Shown here one piece after another: positions 24,517 to 32,851 of a stretch of 64,000 bases of DNA (positions are counted from its first letter, which is position 1; every line of letters starts with the position of its first letter). The notes under the pieces were generated by a model. It searched no databases, was not told where the DNA came from, and saw nothing but the letters and a program-made list of their open reading frames with translations. The position numbers and the translations under genes were made by a program. This DNA is from Streptomyces sp. NBC_00525. GTDB lineage: Bacteria > Actinomycetota > Actinomycetes > Streptomycetales > Streptomycetaceae. The stretch covers positions 2,914,001-2,978,000 of the forward strand of contig NZ_CP107834.1 in NCBI RefSeq assembly GCF_036346595.1, in the 5' to 3' direction.

Positions 24517-25473
24517 TCAGAGGAGGCGCTCCGGGAGCGGCCCCGCGCTCGGTGTCCGGGCGCGGGGGCCGTCCGGGGCGAGGTACTCGACATCGCCCGG
24601 CGGGTCCGCCGTCACCTCGCCGACCACGGCCGCCTGACGGCCCTCGGGGCGGGCACGGAGGGCGGCGAGCACCGCATCGGCGCGGTCCGCCGGGGCGAAC
24701 AGGCACAGGCAGCCCGCGCAGGCCGCGTCCAGCGGCGCGAGCCCCCGTGTCGCCAGGGCCACCCGCGCCTCGTAGCGCACCGGCAGCGCGGCCTCCTCGA
24801 CCCGCAGGGTCAGGCCGGAGGCGGCGGCACTCAGGCGCAGCACCTCCGCGAGGCCCCCGGCGGCCACCGGACGGGCGTGGTGGAGGTCGGCGCGGACCTC
24901 GCCCAGGAGGCCGGTGAGGGGGGCGCAGTCGCTGGGCACGTGGTGCTCGTAGCCGAGGCCGTCGCGCAGGGAGACCAGATGGGCGGCGTGGTCGCCGAGC
25001 GGCCCGGTCACCAGCACCCGGTCGCCGGGGCGGATGCGGTCCGGGCCGAGCGGGGGCCCCGCGCGCTCTCCGAAGGCGGTGGCCGTGACATAGACCCGGT
25101 CGGCCTCCCCGGCACGCACGATCTGGGTGTCCACGGCGGTGACGGCGACCCCGGCCTCGGCGGCGGCCTCGCGGATCGAGGCGGTCAGCCGGTGGACCAG
25201 GCCGAGCGGCAGCCCGGCCTCCAGCACGATGCCGAGGGCCAGATGCCGGGGGTCGGCCCCGGTGGCCGCGAGATCGTTGACCGCACCGCAGACGGCGACC
25301 CGGCCGATGTCCCCGTTGCCGAAGAACGGCGGGTCGACGACGTAGGTACCGGCGCGCACGACGAGCCCGGACTCCGGCAGGACGGGTTCCGGGGCGAGGG
25401 CCCGGCCGATCAGCTCGCGCACCTGCGGCCCGAAGCCGACCTGCGCGGTGTACCGGTCCCGTGTGTACGTCAC
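24517..25473 (-). CDS. HypE-like AIR-synthase-fold protein, lacking the HypE C-terminal cysteine
   Basis: A 318-aa protein of the PurM/AIR synthase superfamily, closest in architecture to the hydrogenase maturation factor HypE (ADP/ATP-binding and dimer domain GDIGRVAVCGAVNDLAATGA, then a C-terminal domain). HypE needs a C-terminal cysteine that carries the cyanide ligand precursor; this protein ends PLPERLL and has none. No other hyp or hydrogenase genes are nearby. It should therefore be an ATP-binding PurM-like enzyme of unknown role. The GTG at 25473 is preferred for its ggggggtgg RBS; GTG at 25482 is also in frame. Confidence 0.7.
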   Translation of the reverse strand: MTYTRDRYTAQVGFGPQVRELIGRALAPEPVLPESGLVVRAGTYVVDPPFFGNGDIGRVAVCGAVNDLAATGADPRHLALGIVLEAGLPLGLVHRLTASIREAAAEAGVAVTAVDTQIVRAGEADRVYVTATAFGERAGPPLGPDRIRPGDRVLVTGPLGDHAAHLVSLRDGLGYEHHVPSDCAPLTGLLGEVRADLHHARPVAAGGLAEVLRLSAAASGLTLRVEEAALPVRYEARVALATRGLAPLDAACAGCLCLFAPADRADAVLAALRARPEGRQAAVVGEVTADPPGDVEYLAPDGPRARTPSAGPLPERLL

Positions 25474-25538
25474 GAAAGCCACCCCCCGATGCGTGCGTCA
25501 CGACCCTGCACATCATGCTGCGGGCGCCGGGGCCGCGC

Positions 25539-26921
25539 CTACCCGTGTTGTGGGTAGGGGGTGTCTGAGGGGCGGTCGTACGCGCGCAGCAGGAGGGCCG
25601 CCGCGATCGCTGCCAGGGCGGGGAGGGCGCCGAAGCCGGCCAGGATGCCGGCGCGGGCGGTGGCGGACTGCGCGGCGGCGTCGCCCGTGCCGGAGGAGAC
25701 ATAGCCGGTGAGCTGGAGGACCAGGCCGTACAGGAACGGGCCCGCCGCCACGCCCAGGCCCTCAGCGGTGGAGAACACGCCGGAGAGCACGCCCCCCTGG
25801 CGGCGCCCGGTGTCGGCGGTGTCGCGGGCGATGCAGTCCGGCAGCATCGCGTACAGGAAGAGCAGCTGGCCCGCGTGGCCGGTGCCGGCCAGGGCCATCG
25901 TGACCAGGACCGCGCCCTGCGGCAGCAGCGGCGAGGCCAGGAAGAGCAGGCAGCCCGCCGTGAACAGGGCGGTGGCCAGGGCGTAGCCGCGCGGTCCGCG
26001 CAGCCGGGACCACAGCGGCATGGTCAGCAGGTTCGGCGCGACGAACGCCGCCACGAGCGGGCCGACCCCGGCGGAGTCGTGCAGCACATGGTCGGCGAAG
26101 TACGGGGCGCCCGCGAGCAGCACCCCGGTCGCGACGGACTGGAGCACCACACAGCGCAGCAGCGCCATGAAGGGCGGATTGGCGCGGGCGGCGGCGAACT
26201 GCGCGCGCAGGGAGGGCTGGGCGGCGCGCTTCGCCGTACGGGCGCCGCCCTCCCGCGTACCGGCTGTTCCGGCGAACACCCACAGCGCGCCGATGCCCAC
26301 CACGACCGCGCCGAACACGCCCGCCCAGCGGTGGCCCGGCAGACCGCCGCCGCCCGCGTCCACCAGGGCGGGGGCGGCGGCCCCCGTCGCCAGGGCCGCC
26401 ACGCCGATGACCGCGACCCGGCCCGCGACCAGGCGCAGCCGGTCCTCCTCGCGGTCCGCGAGTTCGGCGGGCATCGCGGCGTACGGGACCTGGAAGAAGG
26501 CGAAGGCCGTCGCGGTGAGGAGGTAGCCGGCAGCGGTGAACCAGGCGCCGGCCGTGCCGGGCAGCGGGCCCGCGAAGGTCAGCGCGAAGCCGAGCGCCAT
26601 GACGAGCCCGGCCCCCAGCACGTACGGGCTCCGGGAGCCCCAGCGGGTCCGCGTACGGTCGCTGGCGCGGCCCACGAACGGGTTGAGGACGACGTCCCAC
26701 GCCTTCGGCAGGAAGACGACCGCGCCGGCCAGCGCGGCGCCGACGCCGAGCGTGTCGGTGAGATACGGCAGCAGCAGAAGACCCGGCAGCGTGGTGAACG
26801 TGCCCGTGACCAGCGAACCCGAGGCATAGCCGAACCGCACCCGGCGGGTGGGGCCTCCGGCGCGCGCGGGCGCGGAAGCGGGCGGGGCGGAACGGTCGCC
26901 GCCGGTGTCGGTGATGGCCAT
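25539..26921 (-). CDS. MFS transporter, GPH (glycoside-pentoside-hexuronide) type
   Basis: A 460-aa transporter with 12 predicted helices. The motif PFVGRASDRTRTRWGSRSPY in the second cytoplasmic loop is typical of cation-coupled sugar symporters (GPH/MFS_2). The N-terminal tail is Ala/Pro-rich. The start is ATG at 26921 with gaggaggcaccgcg. It could serve as an uptake or export carrier for the neighbouring cluster, but nothing ties it to that. A hairpin lies upstream (26944-26975). Confidence 0.8.
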   Translation of the reverse strand: MAITDTGGDRSAPPASAPARAGGPTRRVRFGYASGSLVTGTFTTLPGLLLLPYLTDTLGVGAALAGAVVFLPKAWDVVLNPFVGRASDRTRTRWGSRSPYVLGAGLVMALGFALTFAGPLPGTAGAWFTAAGYLLTATAFAFFQVPYAAMPAELADREEDRLRLVAGRVAVIGVAALATGAAAPALVDAGGGGLPGHRWAGVFGAVVVGIGALWVFAGTAGTREGGARTAKRAAQPSLRAQFAAARANPPFMALLRCVVLQSVATGVLLAGAPYFADHVLHDSAGVGPLVAAFVAPNLLTMPLWSRLRGPRGYALATALFTAGCLLFLASPLLPQGAVLVTMALAGTGHAGQLLFLYAMLPDCIARDTADTGRRQGGVLSGVFSTAEGLGVAAGPFLYGLVLQLTGYVSSGTGDAAAQSATARAGILAGFGALPALAAIAAALLLRAYDRPSDTPYPQHG

Positions 26922-26943
26922 CGCGGTGCCTCCTCGAAAAGCC

Positions 26944-26975
26944 CCGCCGAGGGAACGGGGGAGGTCCCTCGGCGG
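26944..26975. terminator. Inverted repeat in the leader between the MFS and afsA-like genes
   Basis: An 11-bp perfect stem ccgccgaggga / tccctcggcgg with a 10-nt spacer. It lies between divergent genes, so it is not an obvious terminator; it could equally be an operator or attenuator. The rest of the 222-bp gap shows no other signal. Confidence 0.35.
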
Positions 26976-27143
26976 AGCAGTCGGGGCACAGCATCACCGA
27001 TGCGCCATGGGCGCCGCTTAAGCCGGTCCGGGCAGAGCGCCGCCGCCCGTGCGCACCTTCCTGCCATGCATTTTGTGGCCACCGGGGACGGGTGGCCGGG
27101 TCTTGCCGGCGGCTCCACCATGTGCCGAGAGAAGGGGAGGGAC

Positions 27144-28175
27144 ATGACAGTCGACAACCGCACGACCTCGGCTCCCGCCATCCACGGACTGGCGGCAGCG
27201 GCCGCGGGGAGCGCGGGGGCCGCCCAGCACCTGATCCACCGCCCGGCCGCCCGGTCCTACTACGGTCTGAACGCGCCGAGTCTGGGCGAGGAGCACTTCA
27301 CGCTCGTCGGCGACACCCCCGTGGCCCACCCGCTCTTCAACGACGGCCCCGGCCGCTTCCACGACCTCCAGATCGCCACCACGGGCGTGCGGGACGTCGG
27401 CGAACTCGTCGGCCACCGCTACTTCGGCGTGCCCGAGGACCGTCCCGGCCTCTTCTACCGCTTCTCGCTGGACCTGACCGACCTCTCCGCCTGGCGCACG
27501 GGCCCGGCCGGCGCGGGCGCGGTGATGGAGACCCGGCTCAGTGCCAGGCCCGCCAACGTGGTCGCCGAGGTACCGCGCGGCCTGGACTTCCATCTGGACG
27601 TGCGGATCGACGGACGGCCGTGCGCCGCCGGGTCGGCCGGGATGGTCTTCCTGATGCCGAAGCTGTACCGCAAGCACGTCGCGCACGCCCGGCAGGCGAT
27701 GCGCGCCGTGCCCGAGCTGAACGACGCCCCCGACGGCCCGCCCCGCCCGGCCGCCGCGGCCGAGGTGAGCCGGTGCGCCGGGGAGAACGTGGTGATCAGC
27801 GAGCCCGTGGACGCCTCGCGCGGCCGGATCAGCAGCTGGGTGCTGTCCGCCCCGGTGAGCCCGGTCTTCGATGTCACGGACGCGCGCCAGGAGGGGCAGT
27901 TCTCCGGGCTGCACCTGCTGGAGGCGCTGCGCCAGTGCTCGCTGCTCGCCGCCGGCCGGGCGCACGGCCTGGACCCGGAGCGCAGCACCCCGGGCGCCTG
28001 CCAGGTGCACTTCCGGGGGCAGGCGGAACGCGCGCTGCCGCTGCGCTGCGTGGCGGTGGCCGGTCCGCTGGACCGGGACCCGGAGGGGCGTCCCTCGGTG
28101 CCGGTGACCCTGACCCTGACCCAGCAGCGGTGGGCCGTCGCCGAGGCCCGCACCTGCGTGATCCAGGACCACTGA
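27144..28175 (+). CDS. AfsA-family gamma-butyrolactone biosynthesis protein
   Basis: A 343-aa protein with two AfsA hotdog domains (about residues 35-165 and 225-335). The first has HPLFNDGPGRFHDLQI, the motif seen around the conserved His-Pro-x-x-F-x-D of AfsA. AfsA condenses a beta-ketoacyl-ACP with dihydroxyacetone phosphate, the first step of A-factor-type autoregulators. The start is ATG at 27144 with ggaggga. It begins a four-gene plus-strand unit whose next gene (28179) follows after three bases and encodes a SARP. No autoregulator receptor gene or other butyrolactone biosynthesis gene is seen in the window. Either it makes an autoregulator, or it has been recruited to the cluster's own chemistry. 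Confidence 0.85.
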   Translation: MTVDNRTTSAPAIHGLAAAAAGSAGAAQHLIHRPAARSYYGLNAPSLGEEHFTLVGDTPVAHPLFNDGPGRFHDLQIATTGVRDVGELVGHRYFGVPEDRPGLFYRFSLDLTDLSAWRTGPAGAGAVMETRLSARPANVVAEVPRGLDFHLDVRIDGRPCAAGSAGMVFLMPKLYRKHVAHARQAMRAVPELNDAPDGPPRPAAAAEVSRCAGENVVISEPVDASRGRISSWVLSAPVSPVFDVTDARQEGQFSGLHLLEALRQCSLLAAGRAHGLDPERSTPGACQVHFRGQAERALPLRCVAVAGPLDRDPEGRPSVPVTLTLTQQRWAVAEARTCVIQDH

Positions 28176-28178
28176 GCG

Positions 28179-30623
28179 ATGGGCGAGGTGCGATTCGGCA
28201 TCCTGGGCCCGCTGGAGGTCAGCGGCGGCGCTCCGGCGGCGGCCAAGCTGCGGGGCGTCCTCGGCACGCTGCTGGTCCGCGCCAACGAGGTCGTGTCGGT
28301 GGACAGCCTCATCGACGAGCTGTGGCCCGACTCCCCGCCGCGCACCGCCGCCACGACCCTCCAGGTGTACGTGTCGCATCTGCGCAAGGCCCTGGGCACC
28401 GCCGACCCGCACCACGGCCGCGACATGCTGGTCACCCGGCGCCCCGGCTATCTGGCGCGGGTCACCCCGGACGAACTCGACAGCACCGCCTTCCTCGCGC
28501 TGTCCCGGCGCGGCCACCGGGCCCTGCGCGAGGGCGACTTCGCGGCCGCCGCCGACTTCCAGCGCCGGGCGCTCGCGCTGTGGCGGGGCCCGCTGCTCTC
28601 CGACATCCCGCACGGTCCGCTGCTCGAAGGCGCCGCCGTCCGCATGGACGAGGCCCGCACCACGGCGCTCGACGAGCGGGTCCGGGCCGAGCTGCACCTC
28701 GGCATGCATCGCGAACTCGTCCCCGAACTCCACGAACTGGCGGCGGAGTACCCGCTGCGCGAGGAGTTCCACACGCATCTCATGGTGGCGCTCTACCGGT
28801 GCGGGCGGCAGGCCGAGGCGCTGCGGGTCTTCACGCTGCTGCGGCAGACCCTGGTGGACGAACTGGGCATCGAACCGGGCCCCGAGTCCCGCCGGCTCCA
28901 GCGGCTCATCCTGGCCGGCGACCGGGACCTGGCCCGCCCCGCACCGGCCGCGCGCACCGGGCGGGGAGCCGACCGCGCGCTGCCCCGCCCCGATCCGTCC
29001 TTCGCCGGGCGCACCGGCGAACTCGCCACGCTCGACCGGCTGCTGCGGACGGCGGCCTTCGGCGGCGGGGGCGAGGTGATCGCCGTGACGGGCATGCCCG
29101 GCGTCGGCAAGACCGCGCTGGCCGTGGAGGCCGCGCACCGGGCCGCCGACGCGTACCCCGGCGGGCCGCGCCTGCTGGACGTACGCGCCGCAGGGCGGCT
29201 ACCGCGCCCCGCCCCCGGAACGCTCCTGGTCGTGGACGGGGTGGCCGCCGAGGCCGACGTGCGGCCGCTGCTGCCGCTCGGCTGCACGCTGCTGCTCACC
29301 GCCCGCCGCGTCCCGGCCGGTCTGCCGGGCCTGCGGACGGTGCTCCTGGGGCCGTGGCGGCCGGAGGAGACCCGCGGGCTGGCCCGGCTGTTCGGCGCGC
29401 ACGACGCGGACGGGAACCACCGGGAGGATGCGCTCCGCGCCGAGGAGGCCGAGGAGATCGCCGCGCTGTGCGGGCGGCTGCCGCTCGCCGTGCGGGCCGC
29501 CGCCGCGCAGCTCGCCGCCCGGCCGCACTGGACGCCCGCCACGCTCCTGTCCCGGCTGCGCGCCGAGGAGGGCCGGCTCGACGCGCTGCGCTGCGGCGAC
29601 CTGGACGTACGGGCCCGGCTGCGCGCGGCGTACGAGGACTGCGACGACGAGCGGCGCCGCCACTTCCGGCTGCTGTCGCTGCTGCCACCCGGCCCGTTCG
29701 ACGCGGAGCGGGCCGCCGCCGCCCTCGGCACCGGCACGGCGCGGGCGCTCGCCGCCCTCGACGCCCTCGCCGACGACCGGCTGGTGGAGGCGGACCGGGA
29801 CGCGTGGCGGCTGCCGGAGCTGCTGCGGCTGCTCGCCGCCGAACGGCTGGCCGACGAGGAGGACCCGCAGACCGTCCGGGCCGCCGTGCGCCGCGTCTGC
29901 CTGGCGTACGCCCAGGACGCGGCCGACCCCCGGCGCACGGCCGGCCCGGACCCGGCGACCCCGGCCCGGCTGGCCCGGACCGCCTACGACGCGGGCCTGT
30001 GGGAGCTGACCGTACGCCTGACGGACGGCCTCGCCCGGTGCGCGCGGCCGGACGCGGTCGCCGAGGAGGCGTCCTACGCGCTGGCCCTGGACGCGGCGCG
30101 GCGGTGCGCGGACCGGCCGGCCGAGGCGCGGATGCTGCGACGGCTCGCCGAACTCGCCTGGCGCTACCGGCGCTTCGCCCGCGCCCGCACCCTGCTCGGG
30201 CGGGCGCTGGAGCGGGCCCGCGGCTGCGGGGACGCGGAGGAGACGGGCCAGGCGCTGGTGGGCCTGGCCGAACTCCTGCTGGACGGCGGCGCGACGGACG
30301 AGGCGGCACAGCTGCTGGGGCCGGTGCTCGACGCGCCCGCCGCCACTCGGGCCCGCTTCGACGCGGCACGGGTACGGGCGCTGGTGGCGCTGGCCCAGGA
30401 GGGGCCGGAGGCGGCCCGGAGCTGGTTCGGCACCTGTCTGACGCTGGCCGACGCGCTGGACGAGCCCGCGCTGCGGATGTACGCGCGGCGCTCGCTGCGG
30501 GCCCTGGACACCGGCGCGGGCGCCGGGTTCGCGGCCGTGGAGGTGCGGCCGGGGCTCTGGCGGATTCATCAGGGCGGCCCGTTCGCCGGGGCGCCGCGCA
30601 GGGTGGGGGAACCATGTCGGTGA
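28179..30623 (+). CDS. SARP/AfsR-family activator with NB-ARC and TPR domains
   Basis: An 814-aa regulator. OmpR-type winged helix is at residues 1-95 (FGILGPLEVSGG, then LQVYVSHLRKALG). The BTAD domain is at about 97-245. The NB-ARC ATPase has Walker A GMPGVGKTA at 305-313. A TPR-like region fills the C-terminus. SARPs activate biosynthetic genes by binding heptameric direct repeats. The start is ATG at 28179, only three bases after the AfsA stop. The end overlaps the next regulator by ten bases. As the afsA-like and LuxR genes lie beside it, it is a probable cluster activator. Confidence 0.9.
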   Translation: MGEVRFGILGPLEVSGGAPAAAKLRGVLGTLLVRANEVVSVDSLIDELWPDSPPRTAATTLQVYVSHLRKALGTADPHHGRDMLVTRRPGYLARVTPDELDSTAFLALSRRGHRALREGDFAAAADFQRRALALWRGPLLSDIPHGPLLEGAAVRMDEARTTALDERVRAELHLGMHRELVPELHELAAEYPLREEFHTHLMVALYRCGRQAEALRVFTLLRQTLVDELGIEPGPESRRLQRLILAGDRDLARPAPAARTGRGADRALPRPDPSFAGRTGELATLDRLLRTAAFGGGGEVIAVTGMPGVGKTALAVEAAHRAADAYPGGPRLLDVRAAGRLPRPAPGTLLVVDGVAAEADVRPLLPLGCTLLLTARRVPAGLPGLRTVLLGPWRPEETRGLARLFGAHDADGNHREDALRAEEAEEIAALCGRLPLAVRAAAAQLAARPHWTPATLLSRLRAEEGRLDALRCGDLDVRARLRAAYEDCDDERRRHFRLLSLLPPGPFDAERAAAALGTGTARALAALDALADDRLVEADRDAWRLPELLRLLAAERLADEEDPQTVRAAVRRVCLAYAQDAADPRRTAGPDPATPARLARTAYDAGLWELTVRLTDGLARCARPDAVAEEASYALALDAARRCADRPAEARMLRRLAELAWRYRRFARARTLLGRALERARGCGDAEETGQALVGLAELLLDGGATDEAAQLLGPVLDAPAATRARFDAARVRALVALAQEGPEAARSWFGTCLTLADALDEPALRMYARRSLRALDTGAGAGFAAVEVRPGLWRIHQGGPFAGAPRRVGEPCR

Positions 30624-32851
30624 CAGGCGGCCCGGACACGGGGCTGGTCGGCAGGGAGAGCGAGACAGCCGCCCTGCGGGAGCGCCTGCGCTCGCCCGGC
30701 GTAGGGCTGATCACCCTCACCGGCCGCGCGGGCGTCGGCAAGACCCGCCTGGCCGGCGAGGCGGTACGCGAACCGGGCGACGCGTTCGCCCGCGTGGTGA
30801 CGGTCGACGCGGCGGCGCCGCAGGCCCTGGCGGGGGTGCGCGAGACCGTGGCGGCGGCTCGCGGGGACGTGGCCGGGCGCCGGGTCCTGCTGCTGCTCGA
30901 CGGCTGCGACCACGAGGCGCGGGGGCCGGCGGCCGAGGCGGTCGTGGCGCTGGCCGGTGAGCCGGGCGTGGTGGTGCTGGCCACCGGCGTGGAACCGCTC
31001 GGGGTGTACGGGGAGCAGCTGCTGCCCCTCGGACCGCTGCCCGTCCCCGGCGACGAGTACGGCGGCGGGAGCGGCAACGGGAGCGGCGGTGGCGGCGGGA
31101 ACCCGCACACCGTGGCGTCCGTGGCATCCGTGGCGCTGTTCACTCGGCGGGCCCGGGACGCCGACCCGTCGTTCGCGCTGACCCCGGAGAACGCGGCGGC
31201 CGTGGCGGAGATCTGCACCCTGCTCGGCGGCCTTCCGCTCGCCCTGGAACTGGCCGCCCTGCGCCTGCGGTTGCTGCCGCCGCATCTCCTCGCGGCCCGG
31301 CTGCGCGGCCGGACCACCGTCCTGGCGGGCGGCCCGGTGAACGCGCCCGCCCGGCACCGCTCGCTCGCCGCGCTCGCCGAGTGGAGCTGCCGCGGCCTGG
31401 AACCGGCGGCCCTGGCCCTGCTGGAGCGGCTCGCCGTGTACGAGCCCGGCTTCGGAGCGGCCGCCGCCGGGCTCGACGACGAGGACGGCATGGACGCGCT
31501 GCTGGACCGGGGGCTGCTCACCGCAGTCGGCGAGGAGCGCGGCGAACTGCGCCTCGCGGTGCCCGAACCCGTACGGTCCCACGCCCGTGCCCGTGCGGCG
31601 AAGGCGGCCGACGCGCACGCGGAGCGCTACCGGCGGATGGTGGCGGCGGCCCTGCCGGGGCTCGGCGGCACCGGCCAGGACCGGCTGCTGCGGGAGGCGG
31701 CGGCCGAGGCGCCCAACGTCCTCGCGGCCCTGCGGCAGCTGCACGAGCGCGGCGACGCCGAGGCCGCAGCGGCCCTGGTGCTGGGCTGCCATCTGCCGTG
31801 GCTGGCGCAGGGCCGGCTGCGCGAGGGCCTGGAGTGGTGCGACACGGTCGCCGACGCCGGGCCGCTCCCGGAGGCGCCGCGGGCCCGGCTCACCGACCTG
31901 TCCGGCGTGTTCGCGCTCGCCCTGGGCGACCCGCAGGAGGCCGTACGCCGCCACCGGCGGGCCCTCGCGCTCGGCAAGGGCGTGGGCGACCGGCGGCAGA
32001 ACGCCCTCGCCTCGCTCCGGCTCGGCACCGCCCTGCTGCGCACCGGCGACGCGACGGCGGCCCGCAGCGTCCTGGTCACCGCGCACAGCGCGCTGTCCAC
32101 GATGGGCGTCACCGGGGGCACCGCCGAGGCGGCCGTCGCGCTCGCCGCCGCCCTGTGCGCCGAGGGCGACCGGCGCAAGGGACGCGCCCTGCTTGTCACG
32201 GCGGAGGAGACCTTCCGCCGCAGCCGCGACGGGCGCGGGCTCGCCGGGGCGCTGCGGGCCCTGGCCGCGCTGGACCTGGAGGGCGACGAGCCGGAGCCGG
32301 CCGGAACCGCGCTGCGGGAGGCGCTGCGGCTGTACGAGACGATCGACGAACGCACCGAACTCCCCGGCGCGCTGGAGGAGTCCGCGCTGCTGCTGCTCCG
32401 CACCCAGCCCGCGCAGCGCCCGCGCGCGGTGCGGCTGCTGGCGGCGGCGGACGTGCTGCGCGGGCGGACCGGCGCCGAGGTCCCGCAGGAGTGGCGCTCG
32501 CAGGCCGAGCGGGCCCGTACGGAGCTGGGCGCCCGGCTGGACTGGCCCGATTTCGCGACCGCCTGGGCGGAGGGGGCGCGGATGCCCCCCGCGACGGCGG
32601 TGGCCGAGGCGCTGTCCTCGCCCGGGCCGTCGCGGAGCCCGGTGGCCGGCGCGGCCGCCGAGGCCCAGTCGCTGACGCCCCGCCAGGCGCAGGTGGCGCT
32701 CCTGGTCGCGGAGGGGCTGACCAACCGGCACATCGCGGCCCGGCTCGACATCTCCGAGTGGACGGTCGTCAACCACGTCCGCCAGGTGATGCGACGCCTC
32801 GGCTGCACCTCGCGGGTCCAGGTGGCGGGGGCGGTGGGGCGGTGGGCATGA
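30614..32851 (+). CDS. NB-ARC/TPR regulator with LuxR-type C-terminal HTH
   Basis: A 745-aa regulator. Walker A GRAGVGKTR is at residues 37-45 and a Walker-B-like VLLLLDGCD follows about residue 97. A Gly/Ser/Asn-rich insert (near residue 155) precedes a winged-helix and TPR region. The C-terminal LuxR helix-turn-helix occupies residues 685-740 (LTPRQAQVALLVAEGLTNRH, then ARLDISEWTVVNHV). The ATG at 30614 lies within the end of the SARP gene, and its TGA overlaps the ATG of the next gene. An ATP-dependent activator of the same broad class as LAL and AfsR proteins. Confidence 0.87.
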   Translation: MSVTGGPDTGLVGRESETAALRERLRSPGVGLITLTGRAGVGKTRLAGEAVREPGDAFARVVTVDAAAPQALAGVRETVAAARGDVAGRRVLLLLDGCDHEARGPAAEAVVALAGEPGVVVLATGVEPLGVYGEQLLPLGPLPVPGDEYGGGSGNGSGGGGGNPHTVASVASVALFTRRARDADPSFALTPENAAAVAEICTLLGGLPLALELAALRLRLLPPHLLAARLRGRTTVLAGGPVNAPARHRSLAALAEWSCRGLEPAALALLERLAVYEPGFGAAAAGLDDEDGMDALLDRGLLTAVGEERGELRLAVPEPVRSHARARAAKAADAHAERYRRMVAAALPGLGGTGQDRLLREAAAEAPNVLAALRQLHERGDAEAAAALVLGCHLPWLAQGRLREGLEWCDTVADAGPLPEAPRARLTDLSGVFALALGDPQEAVRRHRRALALGKGVGDRRQNALASLRLGTALLRTGDATAARSVLVTAHSALSTMGVTGGTAEAAVALAAALCAEGDRRKGRALLVTAEETFRRSRDGRGLAGALRALAALDLEGDEPEPAGTALREALRLYETIDERTELPGALEESALLLLRTQPAQRPRAVRLLAAADVLRGRTGAEVPQEWRSQAERARTELGARLDWPDFATAWAEGARMPPATAVAEALSSPGPSRSPVAGAAAEAQSLTPRQAQVALLVAEGLTNRHIAARLDISEWTVVNHVRQVMRRLGCTSRVQVAGAVGRWA

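Noticed and set aside
27092..32851. 1919-codon plus-strand frame ending in the LuxR/NB-ARC regulator
   Set aside because: Only the last 745 codons (from 30614) show a real protein; the remainder is out of frame with the AfsA and SARP genes.
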